Source of the DNA: Bacteroidales bacterium
GTDB lineage: Bacteria > Bacteroidota > Bacteroidia > Bacteroidales > B18-G4
NCBI GenBank assembly: GCA_023145125.1
Contig: JAGLEK010000043.1
Span: 1-6,036 of the forward strand
Length of the DNA stretch: 6,036 nt
Direction: 5' to 3'
Under the pieces are notes generated by a model. That model was given only the letters and a program-made list of their open reading frames with translations. It was not told where the DNA came from and made no database searches. The stretch's first letter is position 1, and each line of letters starts with the position of its first letter. A program made the translations under genes and the position numbers. Below are positions 4,323 to 6,036 of the stretch, piece after piece.

Positions 4323-6036
4323 ATATAATTCAGAATATTTTTTCAGAGCAATTTATCTATGCCTTAGGCTGGACCCTGCTCCATTCATTATGGCAGGGGG
4401 CCTTAATAGGTATCCTCATTGCCGGTGCAATGGTCTTTCTGCACAGCTATACTGCAAAATTGAGGTATTTTATTTACAGTATTTCCTTATTTCTGGTTGC
4501 AGGACTGGCTGTAATCACCTTTATCAGCACATATTTGTCTTTTCAGCCGGAAGATGAAAATCTGGTGTCCGGGAAAAGCTCTGCAATGTATGTTGCGGGG
4601 TCTGCTGACAACATCCGGCCGGTTTATGTACAGGAACGATCCGAAAATAAACTGGGTGTCATTATACATAATACTGCGGTATATTGCCGAACCCATATCC
4701 CATTATTTGTGACGATATGGCTCCTTGGAATGCTTGCTTTTATGCTCAGGTTTTTTGGGGGTTATGCTCTTGTCAGGCGTTATCGCTACCATCGGACACG
4801 AGCTGTTGGAGGTGAATGGGGCCAGAAATTCCGGAAGCTTGCACAACGGATTGAGGTGAGGGCAAACGTTCGCCTTTTGGAATCAGCATTGGTCAAGGTG
4901 CCTATGGCCATCGGCTATCTTAAGCCTGTTGTTTTATTACCCCTGGGAGCACTGAACGGGGTCCCGGCATTGCAAATGGAGGCTATCCTGGTACATGAAC
5001 TGGCTCATATTCGCCGCCGGGATTACCTCATGAATTTGATACAATCACTAATGGAAGCCGTCTTTTTTTACCACCCGGTGGTATGGTGGCTTTCCGGGAA
5101 TATCAGGATTGAAAGAGAAAACATATGCGACGATATCGCAATAACTATAACCGGAAATACTATGGAATTCGCAAAAGCACTAACAAACATTCAGGAACTT
5201 AACCTGATGGCTCCCGGGCTTGCAGCCGGATTGAGCGGGAAAAGCAAAAACAGGCTGGTAAACCGTATCCGGCGCATCGCCGATAAGCCAAAACTCCATG
5301 CAGGCCTGGCTGAAGGGTTTATTGCTGCCAGCATATTGCTGATCAGTCTTATCGGCCTGTCGGCAGCAGCCATGATCACCTATCCGGCAGAGAACCGGTT
5401 CAACATACCCTTAAACTTTGATGATGGCGGCAGCGGACTGCCGGAGATCAGCTATTATTACGTGCATGTCGTCCTGCCGGATACAACTGAAAAGAAAAAA
5501 CAGGAAGCTGAAAAGGCTGAACAGGAGCGCATGAAGGAGATTGAGGCGGCTGTTGAAGCCGAACTTAAAGTTGTTCAGGCACAAATGGAGGCTATTGAGA
5601 CTGAGATGATTCATGTTCAGGCCAGGGAGGCTTATGAGAAAGCAATGCAAGAGGTATACGCCAACCAGGAAGTTTACCAGGCAGAGATGCAAGCGGCCAT
5701 GGAAACATACAGGCAGGCCATGAAAGAAGCTCAGATAAATATGCAGGGCGTGCAATCGAATCTGCCTCAGCTCTATCATAGCTCTGGCAATTACCATACC
5801 TATGGTGGTGATTCACTGCTGCGGATATATGAACATACTGGTAATTATGTTATTTATGGCGACAGCCTTCATGATTTCTATACTGATCAATGGACAGATG
5901 TGTTTGCAGATTATGATGAAATTGAAGCCATGGCCGGCTTTGAAGAAAACATGATGCTTGTTGAGATTCAGCTTGATGAACTCAAAGATTTATATGAGGA
6001 TATGGAATTTGAAGTCCCTGATTTTGAGTTTCCGGA
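4319..6036 (+). CDS. M56 (BlaR1-type) membrane zinc metalloprotease, sensor partner of BlaI (5' part)
   Basis: The frame is open for 572 codons to the right edge, with no stop. It is a BlaR1/MecR1-type signalling protease, expected to inactivate the repressor when an extracytoplasmic signal is sensed. Transmembrane segments lie at about 15-41 (with the motif GWTLLHSLWQ at 17-26), 48-73, 128-152 and 330-352. The cytoplasmic zinc domain is between the third and fourth: VPMAIGYLKPVVLLP (194-208), HELAH (226-230) with zinc ligands His226 and His230 and catalytic Glu227, then ERENICDD (265-272), where Glu267 in E-x-x-C-D is the likely third ligand. After the last helix comes an extracytoplasmic region: a Met/Gln/Glu-rich coiled coil (about 391-478), a GNY-x2-YG-DSL repeat (490-517) and an acidic tail (531-571). 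No penicillin-binding SxxK/SxN/KTG domain is visible, so the ligand is unknown. It overlaps the repressor stop by 4 bases, so the two are co-translated. Confidence 0.93.
   Translation, partial: MNIIQNIFSEQFIYALGWTLLHSLWQGALIGILIAGAMVFLHSYTAKLRYFIYSISLFLVAGLAVITFISTYLSFQPEDENLVSGKSSAMYVAGSADNIRPVYVQERSENKLGVIIHNTAVYCRTHIPLFVTIWLLGMLAFMLRFFGGYALVRRYRYHRTRAVGGEWGQKFRKLAQRIEVRANVRLLESALVKVPMAIGYLKPVVLLPLGALNGVPALQMEAILVHELAHIRRRDYLMNLIQSLMEAVFFYHPVVWWLSGNIRIERENICDDIAITITGNTMEFAKALTNIQELNLMAPGLAAGLSGKSKNRLVNRIRRIADKPKLHAGLAEGFIAASILLISLIGLSAAAMITYPAENRFNIPLNFDDGGSGLPEISYYYVHVVLPDTTEKKKQEAEKAEQERMKEIEAAVEAELKVVQAQMEAIETEMIHVQAREAYEKAMQEVYANQEVYQAEMQAAMETYRQAMKEAQINMQGVQSNLPQLYHSSGNYHTYGGDSLLRIYEHTGNYVIYGDSLHDFYTDQWTDVFADYDEIEAMAGFEENMMLVEIQLDELKDLYEDMEFEVPDFEFP
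5786..5869 (+). repeat. Short tandem protein repeat GNYxxYG(G)DSL in the M56 protein
   Basis: Residues 490-500 (GNYHTYGGDSL) and 508-517 (GNYVIYGDSL) repeat with an 18-residue period directly after the coiled coil. The units are Tyr/Gly-rich and probably beta-hairpins. They may continue a repeat array of which only two clear units lie in the window. Confidence 0.6.

Noticed and set aside
4303..4696. Short plus- and minus-strand frames overlapping the start of the M56 gene
   Set aside because: The M56 frame is continuous here and encodes recognisable transmembrane segments. The alternatives have no family features.
5191..5816. Minus-strand frames of 62-128 codons opposite the M56 gene
   Set aside because: They are antisense to the continuous M56 frame. 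Their Leu/His-rich or Ser/Pro-rich translations are what antisense of Glu/Gln/Ala-rich coiled-coil codons gives.
4319..6036. Classical beta-lactam sensor BlaR1/MecR1 with resistance function
   Set aside because: The zinc protease half fits, but no penicillin-binding domain is visible and no beta-lactamase or PBP2a gene is in the window, so a resistance role is not supported.

Overview
The window looks like a piece of a Bacteroidota chromosome. Three signs support this. The first gene ends in a type IX secretion (T9SS) sorting domain and carries a gingipain-type C25 protease domain. The promoter in front of the blaI-like gene fits the Bacteroidota consensus (TTG, about 20 bp, TAnnTTTG). That gene also has an A/T-rich leader without a Shine-Dalgarno sequence. 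A free-living relative of the Bacteroidales/Marinilabiliales is plausible, but that is inference. No rRNA, tRNA, CRISPR array or mobile element was seen.

Layout. (1) Bases 1-2312, plus strand: the 3' part of a large secreted C25 cysteine protease, cut by the left edge just upstream of the catalytic His. Its domains in order are the end of the C25 catalytic domain with an intact His/Cys dyad, an Ig-like domain, two tandem modules each opening with a calcium-loop-like motif, a class I amidotransferase-like module, and the T9SS C-terminal domain. (2) Bases 2313-2444: a convergent intergenic region with a strong intrinsic terminator for the protease gene, followed by a 68-bp imperfect palindrome of TCGA-rich sequence. 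(3) Bases 2445-3647, minus strand: a complete GT-C fold, GT87-type (DUF2029) polytopic membrane glycosyltransferase. (4) Bases 3648-3932: a divergent intergenic region with several inverted repeats, ending in an operator/promoter array. (5) Bases 3933-4322, plus strand: a BlaI/MecI-family repressor. (6) Bases 4319-6036, plus strand: an M56 (BlaR1-type) membrane metalloprotease that overlaps the repressor stop by ATGA and is cut by the right edge.

How they work together. The last two genes form a BlaI/BlaR1-like sensor-repressor pair. Three copies of a TACGA-N6-TCGTA-type dyad surround the predicted blaI promoter, one between the -33 and -7 elements and one just after the -7 box, which predicts tight autorepression. 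The membrane protein has the HELAH zinc site but no recognisable penicillin-binding sensor within the visible part. Its extracytoplasmic region is instead a long Met/Gln/Glu-rich coiled coil, a small Tyr/Gly repeat and an acidic tail. The signal it senses is therefore unknown and may not be a beta-lactam. This pair and its operator array are the most interesting part of the window. The protease and the glycosyltransferase are both envelope or secretion functions but show no operonic link to the pair.
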